Assembly: GCA_014898415.1 (NCBI GenBank)
Contig: RCTD01000011.1
Location: 186,001 to 250,000, forward strand
Origin: Stromatinia cepivora
Lineage: Eukaryota > Ascomycota > Leotiomycetes > Helotiales > Sclerotiniaceae
Length of the DNA: 64,000 bases
Direction: 5' to 3'
The number at the start of each line of letters is the position of its first letter. The first letter of the stretch is position 1. Position numbers and translations under genes: made by a program. A model generated the notes under the pieces. It was given only the letters and a program-made list of their open reading frames with translations, was not told the origin of the DNA and searched no databases. This document shows, piece after piece, positions 51,688 through 62,618 of the stretch.

Positions 51688-54600
51688 TCAGCTGACTCCT
51701 TTCCTGCTCGCGAATAGTGTCAGACTGAGACTTGTGTCATTCTCTCCCATGTTAGGAGTCGGCTCTCCCAACATCTCCCAGCGCTTCATCGTAAAAGGAA
51801 ATGATTGGCGGCTCAGCTCTTTTGCGTGGTCTGTATTTATATTACTGCCATTCCTTCCAGCAGTTGCAGCATTCAAGACACCCCTTTGATAAATATGCAA
51901 CCAGTCAGATGGAGTCGCCATAATACTATAAATGTAGCTAATAATCGAATTTGAGGAACCTTCGCGGGAGTTGCGACCGCACTGCAGGCGAATATCGTCA
52001 GGAAGTACATCTACCATACTTAGAACAAGGTCGAAGCACTGCTCTAGTGGTAGATCTTGAATTTCTGTATTAGCTTTGAGGACATATAAGTCCAAAAGGA
52101 TTGTTGTCAGGAACAAAATTGCTCTTCCCCGGTGCTCATTGCCGACTTTGGATTGTTCTAGTGCTACTGTTTGTGAGGCTGTGAATGATAATAGCAGTGG
52201 TAGCCATTTCGTAAAGAATGCAATTTTACAACCACTTTGTTGTGTGCTGGCAATGTATTGCGAGGCGCCGCTGAGTAAGTTTATAATGTCTGGAAAGCAG
52301 CTATGCGAATTATATGGCGCGTTTGCTTTCTCGGTATATATCTCGTCTATGGTCAAGTCGAGAATGGCCAACAAATTTTCTGCTTTCGTCAATTGGTGCT
52401 CCTCCTCCAACATGTCGTTGTAGCCCGAGGCTTTAGCAGCATGGAAAAGCGCAAGCAATTGGGTCTCAGCACCACGTCGTAAGTATTGTATGGTAGTGAA
52501 ATCTAATGACGGTATAATACAAGCCCATGTCGTACCCCCTGCCATTATAGCAGACTCAACGGCACGATTAAGGTCATCGAGCTGAGGAGAGACCATATTC
52601 CGAGAAGTGGATTGGGAACTTTTCCCAGAGCGAAAGGTAGACGCCACCTTTAATTGGCAAAATGGTAGATTCAGATAATTCGCAGATTTTAGCGCATCAC
52701 ACACTGAAAGATTGGAGGTTTCACTCTGATACGTAGGCACCAAAAGCTTGTTTATCGCGGTTACCATTAGTTTAGAAGCATCTTGGTCGGTAGACCCAAG
52801 TGATAAAGGGTGCACCAAGATTTTGCTGGTCATATCACCGCCAATCAAGACTAGCGTCTGAAGTAAATCATGCATGGCTGAGCTGCCCAAGACATCCAAA
52901 GTTTGGAGGGCGATGGATGGTATATCGTGGACAGCTGTTGTGCACACCTCGATTGCTGACCGAATGACCATCAATGTAAGTTCAGGGTTATCAATTTGCA
53001 TACGACTTTGTACAAGTCGGACGCGATATGCTTCGTCTGATGTTAGAATCTCTGGTATGGTGATTGGGGTCGCGATTAAAGCAAGTAATTCCGTGGCTAC
53101 AATCGTGCCCACTTTTTGCGTTGCGCTAGTCTCGGCCTTTTCTTTTTTTAAGCAAGCATTAACCAGATCTTTTAAAGAGAGACAACCGAGTCCTATTAAG
53201 GGGCCGCAGATTTTCACCAAGCTAGGTCGATGTTCCACATTTTGTATGTAAGATAGCCAGCTAGCCATCAGCAGATCAAATGGTTGTGGATTGAAGTCTC
53301 TTAGAGTTGTCAACAGCAACACACACTTCCGCTGCTGATCCGGTGACTTATCCCATGAGATCGACAAATGATGAGCCACTCTTTGGAAAAGCCGTTCCAT
53401 GGTTCCCCGATCAATACTGGTACCGTTTGCAAGGAGCTTCTCGATTTCGTCTACGAACTCAGCCTCATTATTTTGTGATCCACCTGCCATATGATCTGAT
53501 ACAGGAGAACAAGCGTCGGCGGCACACTTTCTATCACTCAAAGCGAGTTGGCGAGCGAGTTGAGCGCTAAGATTCTGGTTGTCGGGAATTCTCGATGAGA
53601 GGTCTAACAAGGATGCCAAAATGACTCGGGGCATGATGTCGCGATCATCTGCAAATGAACGCGAACGATTAAGAAGAACATCAAACAAGCCCTTAATTGC
53701 TCCCATGGCTGCGAATATCTCGGCGTGCATATTAAGTGTGTCGGCGCACGATGCAATAGTTTGAGGATCAGTTGATGCTGTGGCAATCTTGATCACATCG
53801 GCGAGCATAGAGAAATCATCTATAATTTCAAGATAGTCTCGCACGTTGCCAAACGTAGTCGCCATAAGCACAGAAGTATCGCGAGCCTCAGGTGATGTAT
53901 TATTCCACTCATTCGATACTGTACTTGACGGTAGCATCTGTGTCTCCACTTCATGACGAAGCCAAAATCCAATGTGGGATTTGCTTGCTCGGTTTAACGA
54001 TCTGAGGTCATCTGAGCTTTTGACACCGTTATCAACTTGGAGTGATCGTCGTTCTGAAGCTACCAGTATCCTTTGTAGTACATTGCTTATGATAGATATG
54101 CTGACCGCTATCTTGTGGTCCTCAATGTCCATCGGGTAATCGGCTCGGCAAAGCAAAGTCCTGCGCAGCCCAACCATCTCTCCGCTCAAATCATGAATGG
54201 GAAGCTCTGCAAGGAGCCTCGTCCCACAAGGACCGTCTGGCGCCAGGTCTGAATGATCATGAATACCGCCACGGCTGATCAACCATTGAAGGTATGTTGG
54301 GATACAAAAGTCGTTCGACCTGGCTAGCTCGGAAAAAACTAATGATAAAACGAAGACTTGTTACGCCCGATTTCGCAATCACTGGAGTCAAGGAATGACA
54401 GCATAGAAGCAGTCGTGTCTGCACCCAATTTTCTCCAAGATCGTATGATGCGAGCACCGATGAACACTTTTGCGTGTCCAGGCCTATAGCATGACGTCGA
54501 CCAATCCAAAACTGCATGAATAAGAGCGGTTTTGTCATCATCAAGCTGCCAGCAAACATTTATGACCTCGGGCGTGAACAAGGTGAAAAGTGATTTATCT

Positions 54601-56401
54601 AGTATATTGACAAGGCGTTGTCGAGGAGGATGCTGGGCTTCAGGAGCTGTAGTGGTAAGACGTATATTGCGGCGATTAATCTCATCCCAGGCAGTCGTGA
54701 GACGCTCATCTGAGACACTTAGGTGAGCCTGTAGGATCTCCCTGTGCTTGAACCAGATTTCAGGACAGACAAAGTTATCCGGGTTCAATATGATCAATTT
54801 ATTCAAAAGTAAACGTAGACGATCGTTCAAAGGTCCCAATATATCAGAATCCGGATGCTGAATTGCCTTGAGAGATGCCGTCAGCTATGGAAAGGGAAGT
54901 AGAGATGAATATGATGCCATACCTCCGAAAACCGATCCAGCAGAGTAGTCGTGAATCGGCGCCCGAACCTCCGATACTTCAAAATGTCTTCCCAATACAC
55001 CTGGGCAATCAACAACCATATTGGTAATTTGGGTTGAGAAGTAGCCTCGAGGGACGATAGTATCCAATCTATATAATGCTCACGGTCTATAAGGCATTCA
55101 GCATGAAAATGTGCCGCCAACCGAATCCTGCCATGCTTGTAAGTAGATGCCCAAGAGCGGTTGAACGTTATACTTACGCGTAATAGATCCTGCGACGAAA
55201 GTCCTTCTCTCCACATGATCCAATAATGCTCTCCAACACCTGTTCAACACAAACTGTAAAGTCTCTGACCCATTTCGCCTCACCTCCCATAGCAAAAGCA
55301 CCACCCGCACCTTTCCTCTTGAAAGACCTCAGTTCATTTGCCCCGACGCACTTGGCTAACCAGACGGCCCGCTCGATAGGGATGTTCTTGTTGAGGGAAT
55401 GTTCCAGGAGCACCTTACCTCTAATCCCATGAGGAATTGATCGACTGAGGCGGCGGAGTGATATAGTCGGATTAGCTAAATCCTTCAGCCATATTTCCCT
55501 CTTTGTGTCCGTAACCGTTACACGCGGTGGCGGCTTGAAAGTTGAGTTGGCTGTGATATTTCCATGAGCTTTTCGCTGAGCTAGAACGCTCGAAAACAAT
55601 GATGACAGTGTTTGGAGCCCACTTTTGTGTTTTAGAGATGGATATATAGAGGCTTTTGCCGAGCCGGTTTCGTTCTGTGACATTTGCGACTTGTCGAAGA
55701 AGCCTCCTCGGATGACAGTTTCGGAGAATTGATCTTCGGGATGGTTGCCGTTCCATGGAAAGAAATCCGCATGACCTATTGAAAAGTTGTTAGAGGTGGC
55801 GTTGTATGGAGAGATTGATCTATATGTGATTGGACATACCGTTTGGTGAATAAGACGGCGCAGCCGGCGGAATCTCCAAAACAAAAGGTTTTGGGCGAGC
55901 ATCTTTCTTTCCGGAAGACCCAATTGATGAGCCTTGCTTTTCAACAAAAGGGGAGGCATGTCGTCCGGGCCTAACAGGAAGAGGAAATGGTCTCGTAAAT
56001 ATCTGATTGTAGTTTTCATCGGATGTCAAACTGGATCTGGGGGCTCTCGTACGAAGCACATCGGAATGTAGCTGCGGTCGACCGCGTGGAGGCGGAGTCT
56101 GCCTACTTGATATTATATTTGAAGGACCCGAGCTTAATGTCTCCGTCTGACTCGAACTCCTCGACTCATTGGAGATTTCCTGCTTCAGGCGCGACCCTCC
56201 TGTTCTCGAGGCTTGTCCATAACGCACAGATGTCGGATCCGGTACATCAAGCGTTGAGTCTATGAGGGCTTCATTGTATCTTCGAGTTGGGGAGGTAGAC
56301 GATAAAGTTCTTTGGGGGGAGGGTCTCGAGGTAATATTTGAATTCAATGATCTTTGCGACTGTCGTTGGGCTTGTGACCCAACGAGGGGTTTTGTGGTCA
56401 T
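51688..56401 (-). CDS. SRB8: Mediator complex subunit 12 (Srb8)
   Basis: Five exons give 1511 residues: 56401-55840, 55775-55178, 55127-54923, 54884-54365 and 54338-51688. A disordered Ser/Arg/Pro-rich N-terminus leads into the Med12 domain, starting HADFFPWNGNHPEDQFSE (residue about 189 onward). After it come LEHSLNKNIPIERAVWLAKC and a long helical region. The order and the length (usual fungal Med12 about 1500-1700) support the call. Med12 belongs to the CDK8 kinase module of Mediator, which activates Cdk8/Ssn3 with cyclin C and controls RNA polymerase II at regulated promoters. All four intron junctions stay in frame with standard signals; the last exon is 2.65 kb. It diverges from the Asterix gene across a 0.6-kb promoter region. 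Confidence 0.93.
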
Positions 56402-57036
56402 GATTGCGCCATGCCGTGGTCGACTATTGCGACTCTTAACGTAATAAAATTCCAGGAGTTATAAGACTGCGTAAGTGATATGTGAGATGTATGGTATGTA
56501 CGAAGATATTGTACAGCTATGCTTCAGAAAATAGCATCAAACAGTAATTGAAATGGTTTAATAATCGCCGCCGGGGTCTTGATTAGATGATAGAGTAATG
56601 GGATGTCGCACAGGCGCAGTTCTTCACTTGGTAGAAGCTAAGGCTCTTATTGTGTAAAAGCAAAGTAGAATCAAAAGTATTCGTCGTATTATATCGTATT
56701 ATGTCGTACGGCACAAGATAGCACCGGTAGGTGTATTGTACAAATTGAAGATATAAAGTTGAAGAAGAATGAATGGTCGGAGTAATTAATGGAGGTGGGT
56801 GGAACCACTTGTCTCCGTACCCCAAGGGCCCAAGCCAATTTGTTTAGTCTATGTGCACCTACCTAGTAGTAAAAGTACCCAGTAGCTTTATTTACATGAC
56901 ATGAACTCAGAGCATAGCCAATTTCACCATCTCGAAGTCTACTTGAACTTTAATTGCATCGTGCGAATAAGGAATTAATCAAATTGTTAATATCATTCAG
57001 TTTATACCACAACCACAATACATTCAACAAACAACC
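56402..57036. promoter_or_regulatory. Divergent promoter region of Med12 and Asterix genes
   Basis: These 635 bp separate the two start codons. A TATATCGTATTATGTCGTA-like stretch lies near 56,690, but I cannot point to a defined element. The leader before 57,037 is CA-rich, as often seen in fungal 5' UTRs. Confidence 0.4.
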
Positions 57037-57632
57037 ATGGCGACAAGAAAGGATATGCGACGGGCTGATCTCAGTATGCCTTTCTCTTTCTTGTTCCACA
57101 TGTTACTTCTCATGAACTTACTGACACACCTCTCACTTCAAGTTATCCCCTACCAAGTTCCAGCTGCGAAAGAATCTCCCAGCGATTTCAGTGGTACCTT
57201 AGGCAGCACTCTGCCAATGGCAGCAATGTTCACTCGTAACAAGCTCATCGGATGGTTCGTCAATTCCATGGGTGTGATTTCTAAAGGACTATTTTGTCAA
57301 GGGATTATGTGAAAGGATGTCTGCTAATAAACTAAAGGGCTTCGGTTCTTTTTGCAATTCAGAATTGGTTAGGTGAATCTTCAGAGACGAAGAAGGCTTC
57401 CTCCCAACCCGCATATTTATCGGTGGGAATGTCATGTAAGCAATATTCGTTCTCACGTTCGGATTCGTAGTCCATGCTAATATACCTGTACCGCAGTGAT
57501 GGCTCTTGTTATTGTAAGTTGATCCACATAACTCGTTACGGAGGGCACAGCTCGCTCATCAACACTTCTCAGACTTATCTTCCAATGTTTCTTCCTCCTC
57601 CTCCCGCTGCTCCAGTAGCTCAAGCTGCGTAG
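57037..57632 (+). CDS. Asterix/UPF0139 family ER membrane protein
   Basis: Five small exons give 107 residues: 57037-57073, 57143-57254, 57338-57435, 57497-57513 and 57573-57632. The protein starts MATRKDMRRADL, has IPYQVP and a first hydrophobic segment ending FAIQNWLGE, then a second hydrophobic segment YLSVGMSLMALVI and a Pro-rich tail (LPPPP). Size and the QNWL...(S) motif fit the Asterix/WDR83OS family. In animals Asterix pairs with CCDC47 in the PAT complex, which chaperones multipass proteins at the ER translocon. The fungal role is inferred. All introns have good signals, and exon four is only 17 nt. Confidence 0.88.
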
Positions 57633-58695
57633 TGATGGCAGATTACGAATGAATCACAGGAGTAATGTTTATATGGGCAGTGGCTACTAATATGGATAGA
57701 AGTGTGTGTCTGTTGGGTGGTGTTTCTCTTGAAACTTATGACACACGATGCGCATTTGAAGTACGAGAAAATGGGAACGAGGATATCTATATGGATGTGG
57801 ATAGGACAAAGATGGGCGCCGGTATGGATGAGCATGAAAAGAAGCCTGGAATTGTATGGATGGTGCCCTCTTCAGGTATTAATTACACAAGGGAACGTGA
57901 CAAAAGCTGAAGTAATGTTTACCTGAGTAGGTGTTAGATAAGTTAAAGCACAAAGTTTCCTCGCACAAATAATCGACATCAACTAATTCACATTTTGCTC
58001 TTTTATGAAGAGTGTATGAAGACATATCAAGGTGTATCAATGCATGAATTTGCATAGGATCAAAGTAGTATGGAAATTTGTCTATGTTATATACTGTATA
58101 GAAGCTGAGCAAAGTTTAATGGTATAATAGATATTATACAGCATCAATTAGTAGTACCTACCTGGTATCTATCTATTGTAGCTAGGAGTAAAGGGAACGG
58201 CAATAATTTTTAATAGTAAAGGAACCTAACGATGGTACGGTAACAACTACTACCTAGATAAGGAATACAGATCTTCTCTCTTCCGTAGCCAAAGAATGAT
58301 CACCGCTGACTAATTATTTTACGGAGAGGGAGTATATAAACAGTCATCAAATGAATGACTCCCATTGGATAAGTCTTTTCCACCTAGTTACACACCCGTA
58401 TTCTATTTGCGTTTACCCAAATTAATCAATCACTGAGCTTCGCACCTGCTCCCCGCCTCTCTTGCCACAAAACACACGACCCCCGTCTAATTTAAACAAC
58501 AAAACCAACTGCTTTCTGACACTACAACACGACATAACCCTTCCAAAACTAACAACTTCTAAATAACCCCACCTCGAAACCCGAACTCGAAATCCAAATC
58601 CAAATCAGTCTATTAAATCCTTTAATAAGTTCTGCATCTTTTCCATCACTTCAAACAGAATTCCAGTCCCAAAGACACCAGACACACTCGAGTTT
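57633..58695. other. Intergenic region upstream of eIF1
   Basis: About 1.06 kb has no supported gene. A TATATAAA box sits at 58,333-58,340. It is followed by a C-rich, purine-poor leader (58,380-58,600), typical of a highly expressed fungal gene. Short reading frames near 57,665-57,926 have no family resemblance. Confidence 0.45.
58333..58340 (+). promoter_or_regulatory. Candidate TATA box of the eIF1 gene
   Basis: TATATAAA lies about 360 bp before the eIF1 start codon, with a pyrimidine-rich stretch between the two. The long leader makes the link uncertain. Confidence 0.35.
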
Positions 58696-59710
58696 ATGTC
58701 CATCGAAAACCTCAAGACGATCGGTATGCGCCCTTTCTCTCCCCCTTTTACCTCTTCACTTTGCGGAGCAGTCACATCACAATAATACTTCCGAGCATCT
58801 AGCTTTATCAATATACCTGCTACCGATCATTTCCATGCCCATCTCTGACCGCTCCTGGCACTTTCACTAATATTTCTCTGTAGACTCCTTCGCCGAAGCC
58901 GATGCCGCCGGAGATCCAGGACCAAACCAAGGCTCAGGGGAGACAAAGTCGGCGTTGAAAGCGGACGATTCCTCCCCTACTGCAAATTCTAAGCCAGCAA
59001 AGTCCGCAAAGGCTGCTCCTGGTGGAACTCAAATTGAGAACTTGAAAGTCTTCGGTGAGGAAACCATTCCCGTCCTCGTGGCACATTCCCATCATCGAAT
59101 ATCGATCAAATCAATCACATTTCGACTTCGATTGCTTTGATGTTATATAAATCTCATTGGGCTTAAATTCTAATCTTGTTGCGTATTTAGATCCCTTCGC
59201 CGAAGCCGACGAAGAACCTGGAGACCAAAAGGCCGCAGAATATATTCATATTCGTATTCAACGTATGTCGACTTTGTTCAGTTGTCCATATCCCCTGCAA
59301 TCACCTGGAGGTAAAAGGGAAGGCTTGCACGTCAGCCACTAACTCTTTATGATTACAGAGCGTAATGGTCGTAAGACTTTAACCACTGTTCAAGGACTTC
59401 CAAAGAAATTTGACCAGAAGAAGATCCTTAAGGTTATTAAGAAGAAGTTCGGTAAGTTCATGATGCAACCTCACACTCAAGATATTGGTTGCTAATTCTA
59501 CACAGCTTGCAATGGCACCATTGTCAACGATGTCATCATGGGTGACGTGATCCAGCTTCAAGGAGACCAGCGCAAAGATGTGCAAGAATTCCTCACTGGT
59601 AAAGAAGGCTTAGAGCTTGAGGCCAAGACCATCAAGGTAACATTACATTATTCTCAATCATTTATCAAAATCCATCTAACCAAGTTTTACATTAGGTCCA
59701 CGGTTTCTAA
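58696..59710 (+). CDS. SUI1: Translation initiation factor eIF1 (Sui1)
   Basis: Six exons are visible: 58696-58723, 58884-59054, 59191-59262, 59359-59451, 59506-59636 and 59696-59710. Together they give 169 residues. Leaving out exon two gives 112, the normal eIF1 length. The conserved core is present: RNGRKTLTTVQGLPKKF, CNGTIV, VIQLQGDQRKDVQEFL and the C-terminal KVHGF. eIF1 binds the 40S subunit and enforces AUG selection. Exon two is flanked by phase-1 introns and repeats the N-terminal module: it begins DSFAEAD and ends IENLKVF, while exon three begins DPFAEAD. Exon one can thus join exon two or exon three in frame. Exon two is either an alternative cassette or a lineage-specific N-terminal extension. 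Confidence 0.95.
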
Positions 59711-60120
59711 AATCTGCAATCACACGTCCCGAGCCATCGCAGTCCTGTAAGCCCCCATCACCGTATGTGGTTGCTTGCATGCTCAATCCAAACCTTGCTG
59801 CGAATGACTTCATAAACATGTGGGCGAGATAGTCCCCATCATTCCCCGCATCTACACAGAAAGCGCTGGGTGATAACAAGGGAGGGCTTTGCAGATGGAT
59901 GCTCCAACTTTGCTACTATAGCAGGGTCTTCATTCTCTTTATTTCACTAGTCAGATCAGGTTACTTAGTGCACCTGGCTGTAAACTTTTATTCGGTACGC
60001 CTCATGGCATAGTAAAATATCAATTCATACACGGCCTATTCGTCCCATCATGTTTCCGTGTTCTCCATTTGAGCCGCCTGCCAGTGACTAGTGACTCTTG
60101 TATCTGCTAAACGTCTCGTA
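59711..60120. other. Convergent 3' intergenic region
   Basis: About 410 bp lie between the eIF1 and Eos1 stop codons. No gene is recognised. Confidence 0.4.
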
Positions 60121-61233
60121 CTATGCCATCAAGTTCAACCCCATCTTGACGCACTCCCAGATCTCCTCCATATGCAGAATCAAGGGTAGAGGCGGAAGAT
60201 CCGTCCTAGAGAGGTGCAATTGAGATAAGAGACTGACCATGCTAATGAAACTTGCTATTGAGAAGACGGAAATCGACAAGGAAGTCTCCTTCCGGATAGC
60301 GAGCCGTGGATGTGTCAAGTGGTAAAGAAAAGTCAATGTCTGTATTATGATTAGAAAGAGTACAAAAAACAAAGCCAGCACTTTTGCTGGTTACCAAATG
60401 ACGGCACGTACACTAGCTATGCAAATCCAGGCCGGCAGAAGCAAGCGTGGATCTTCTGAGCCGCCTGATAGGTACAGGATCCACGATGTGGTATATGCAT
60501 TTATCAAGTTGATGGTAAGGAGGCGGACGATTGTTGCTGGGTGGTAGAGTTATTCAAAGTTTTCCTTCGTCTTATATAGATATAACCGCATACCTTGAGG
60601 AGTGTAGTTAAGTAACCTGATATGTTAAGTGCTTAGTGACATGTTCTAGCTTTGGGCTAGGACTTTGGAGAAAGTGGGGAGTATTGTAGGACTTCACATA
60701 CCATCTAGACATCAAGCAGTCGGTAAAGAAGAAGGCAAGATAGGCGGAGGAGAAACACTTTTCGTACAAATTAGCATGCTTTTTTCTTCCTCGCATACAA
60801 TATATTTTATCACGCAAGAGGAGGCTTTCGAATCATATTGAGGAATTTGGCCATACCCACTAATATCAAGAATTCATGTTAGCACTGAAAGGAAATCCGG
60901 ACAAGTTTCCTTTGGCGTAGGTTATAAAGATTTGCTCACAAGAACAGCCAAAAAGACTTCAGTAACCCTGAATCTTTTCTCAATAGTCCACTTTGCTTCT
61001 ACGGCATTCATCTCATCCCACAACAACTCCCTCATAAAAGTCAACGCACATCGTAATCCCCACCAGATCGCCGGAGCGATACTAAGCAATCGACAAAATA
61101 GGAGCGGGAAATGCCAAACTCTGGCTACGCCAAGAAGTACGGCGACACGAGGATGCAGAACGGAAGTCTTGTTATCTGGATCTTGGTAAGGAGAGGGAGA
61201 TATTGCGGTAGGTGAAATTTCTGAGCGGGACAC
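60121..61233 (-). CDS. EOS1: ER N-glycosylation protein Eos1, 5' end unresolved
   Basis: Exons read 61233-60940, 60859-60857 (3 nt), 60757-60702, 60616-60594, 60536-60412 and 60339-60121, for 239 residues from the listed point. Conserved Eos1 blocks appear in order: RVAVLLGVARVWHFPLLFCR, PAIWWGLRCALTF, EKRFRVTEVFLAVL, FFFTDCLMSRWLL, TIVRLLTIN and SVFSIASFISMVSLL. It is a multi-pass ER membrane protein; in yeast Eos1 affects N-glycosylation and stress tolerance. The listed 5' boundary is a GTG, not a start. The frame runs upstream to a stop near 61,270 without any ATG, so the true start must be in an earlier exon. The 3-nt exon restores a Trp between VFLAVL and the next block. It diverges from the mL45 gene. 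Confidence 0.85.
60857..60859 (-). other. Putative 3-nt microexon (Trp codon) in Eos1
   Basis: On the minus strand the sequence reads GCTAAC...TTGATATTAG|TGG|GTATGG...ATGCTAATT...GAAAAG. A complete acceptor with its branch site is thus followed after three bases by a donor, and a second branch site and acceptor follow 99 nt later. The two introns are 80 and 99 nt. Skipping the microexon leaves a single 182-nt intron and deletes only the Trp. Confidence 0.6.
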
Positions 61234-61742
61234 AGAGAAGGAGGCTTGGTGCGAACGACGCCGGGTGGAAGCCAGAAGGAGAGGTGTTTACGGCATATGC
61301 TGCCGTTTTGCAATAGTTGGGAATAGAGGTGTGTGGGTGTTTTCCTACCTGGAATACTATGTCAGAAAGTGAGACGAGACACGGGCGGCTGGGTGACGAA
61401 TGACAGGTCAAAATTCCGTACCTTAAGGACAATTGAGAGCAATATCAAGATATCTAAAATCATCAATGTAGTGTATTGTGAAGTATAGATACCAGAAACG
61501 GTTTTTATCATGCCAGCAAGCAAGCATGCCCACCTCCCTCCATCTCTCGTTCAGCCTCGCGAACCTAGCTCTATTTACAAACCACACAGCCACATCCAGC
61601 CACCAAGGCTGCCAGAATATTCTCTGGTTGTCAAAAGAGTTCCAGCATTTGATGGTCTGAGGTGAGGGGTGCAATCTTACGAGAAACCTCACACGTACAA
61701 TTTGTTGTTTTGTCTCCCATCCTTCGTATTAATACTACTCCC

Positions 61743-62618
61743 ATGGCTCAGGTTCTCCGCAGACATGTCTTCACCACCCCTCGGAGTCCGTTCTCCTTCT
61801 CCAACCCTCGATTCTTCTCCGTCGTAACCCCCCGACAAGCTGCTCCCGCCAATCCTGCACACCACCCAGATCGCAGAATGCGCATGCAAGCCACGTCGGG
61901 TACACGAATGGCAACTGATGTCGGCCTTCTACCCAGTACGTCCGTATCAATTGCTCTTCCCCACGTCCCAATGCCACGCGCTAATTAAGTCAAAGACACA
62001 TTCATAGCAGCCAGAGGTCCCCCTCTCTTCAAAAGCCCCAAAAAACTATTGAAATACCAATGGATAAGAGCGAAAACCCGATTATGGGATATTATCGCCA
62101 CCATCACATTTAAATGGATGTCCCCCAAAACCGGCCGCATACGAAGAAAAGTGCAACTGAAGCGTGGTTCGATAGTATCTGCAGCCGGAGCGCTGTACAG
62201 AGAAATGTACCAAAATTTTGCTGCTGGTGACACCGGACGCTTGCGTAGAATGTGCGCCGATGGACTCTACGAAAGCTTCGCGCAACGCATAGCTTCACGA
62301 CCCCGAGGGCAAAAGGTTACATGGAACCTTGAGAAAATGAACCGCAGACCTAAGATAATGTCGACCAAAGTCGTTATGATACCCGGAGGGTCGGGCAATG
62401 TGATACGACAAGCGGTGGTCAGGATCTCGAGCCGACAATTGATAACTTTGAGGGATAGTAAAGGGAAAGAATTGCCTGGAAGTAGTGAGAAAGACATTGT
62501 GGAGTATGTGGTTGTGCAGAAGATTTATCGAAATTGGCAGGATAAAGAATGGCAGGTTTGGGGTACGACGACGGCTACCACGTTGAAGGATATAGAGGAT
62601 TGGGAGAGGATGGCTTAG
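61743..62618 (+). CDS. Mitochondrial ribosomal mL45/Mba1-type protein (Tim44-like domain)
   Basis: Two exons (61743-61935 and 62008-62618; 72-nt intron with a CTAATT branch) give 267 residues. The N-terminus is Arg/Ser/Phe-rich and lacks acidic residues early on, as in mitochondrial targeting peptides. The second half has the Tim44-like fold signature: EMYQNFAAGDTGRLRRMCADG and later VVQKIYRNWQDKEWQVWGT. This family includes mL45/Mrpl45 of the mitochondrial large ribosomal subunit and yeast Mba1, which tether mitoribosomes to the inner membrane for co-translational insertion. I cannot separate the two names from sequence alone. Confidence 0.82.
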
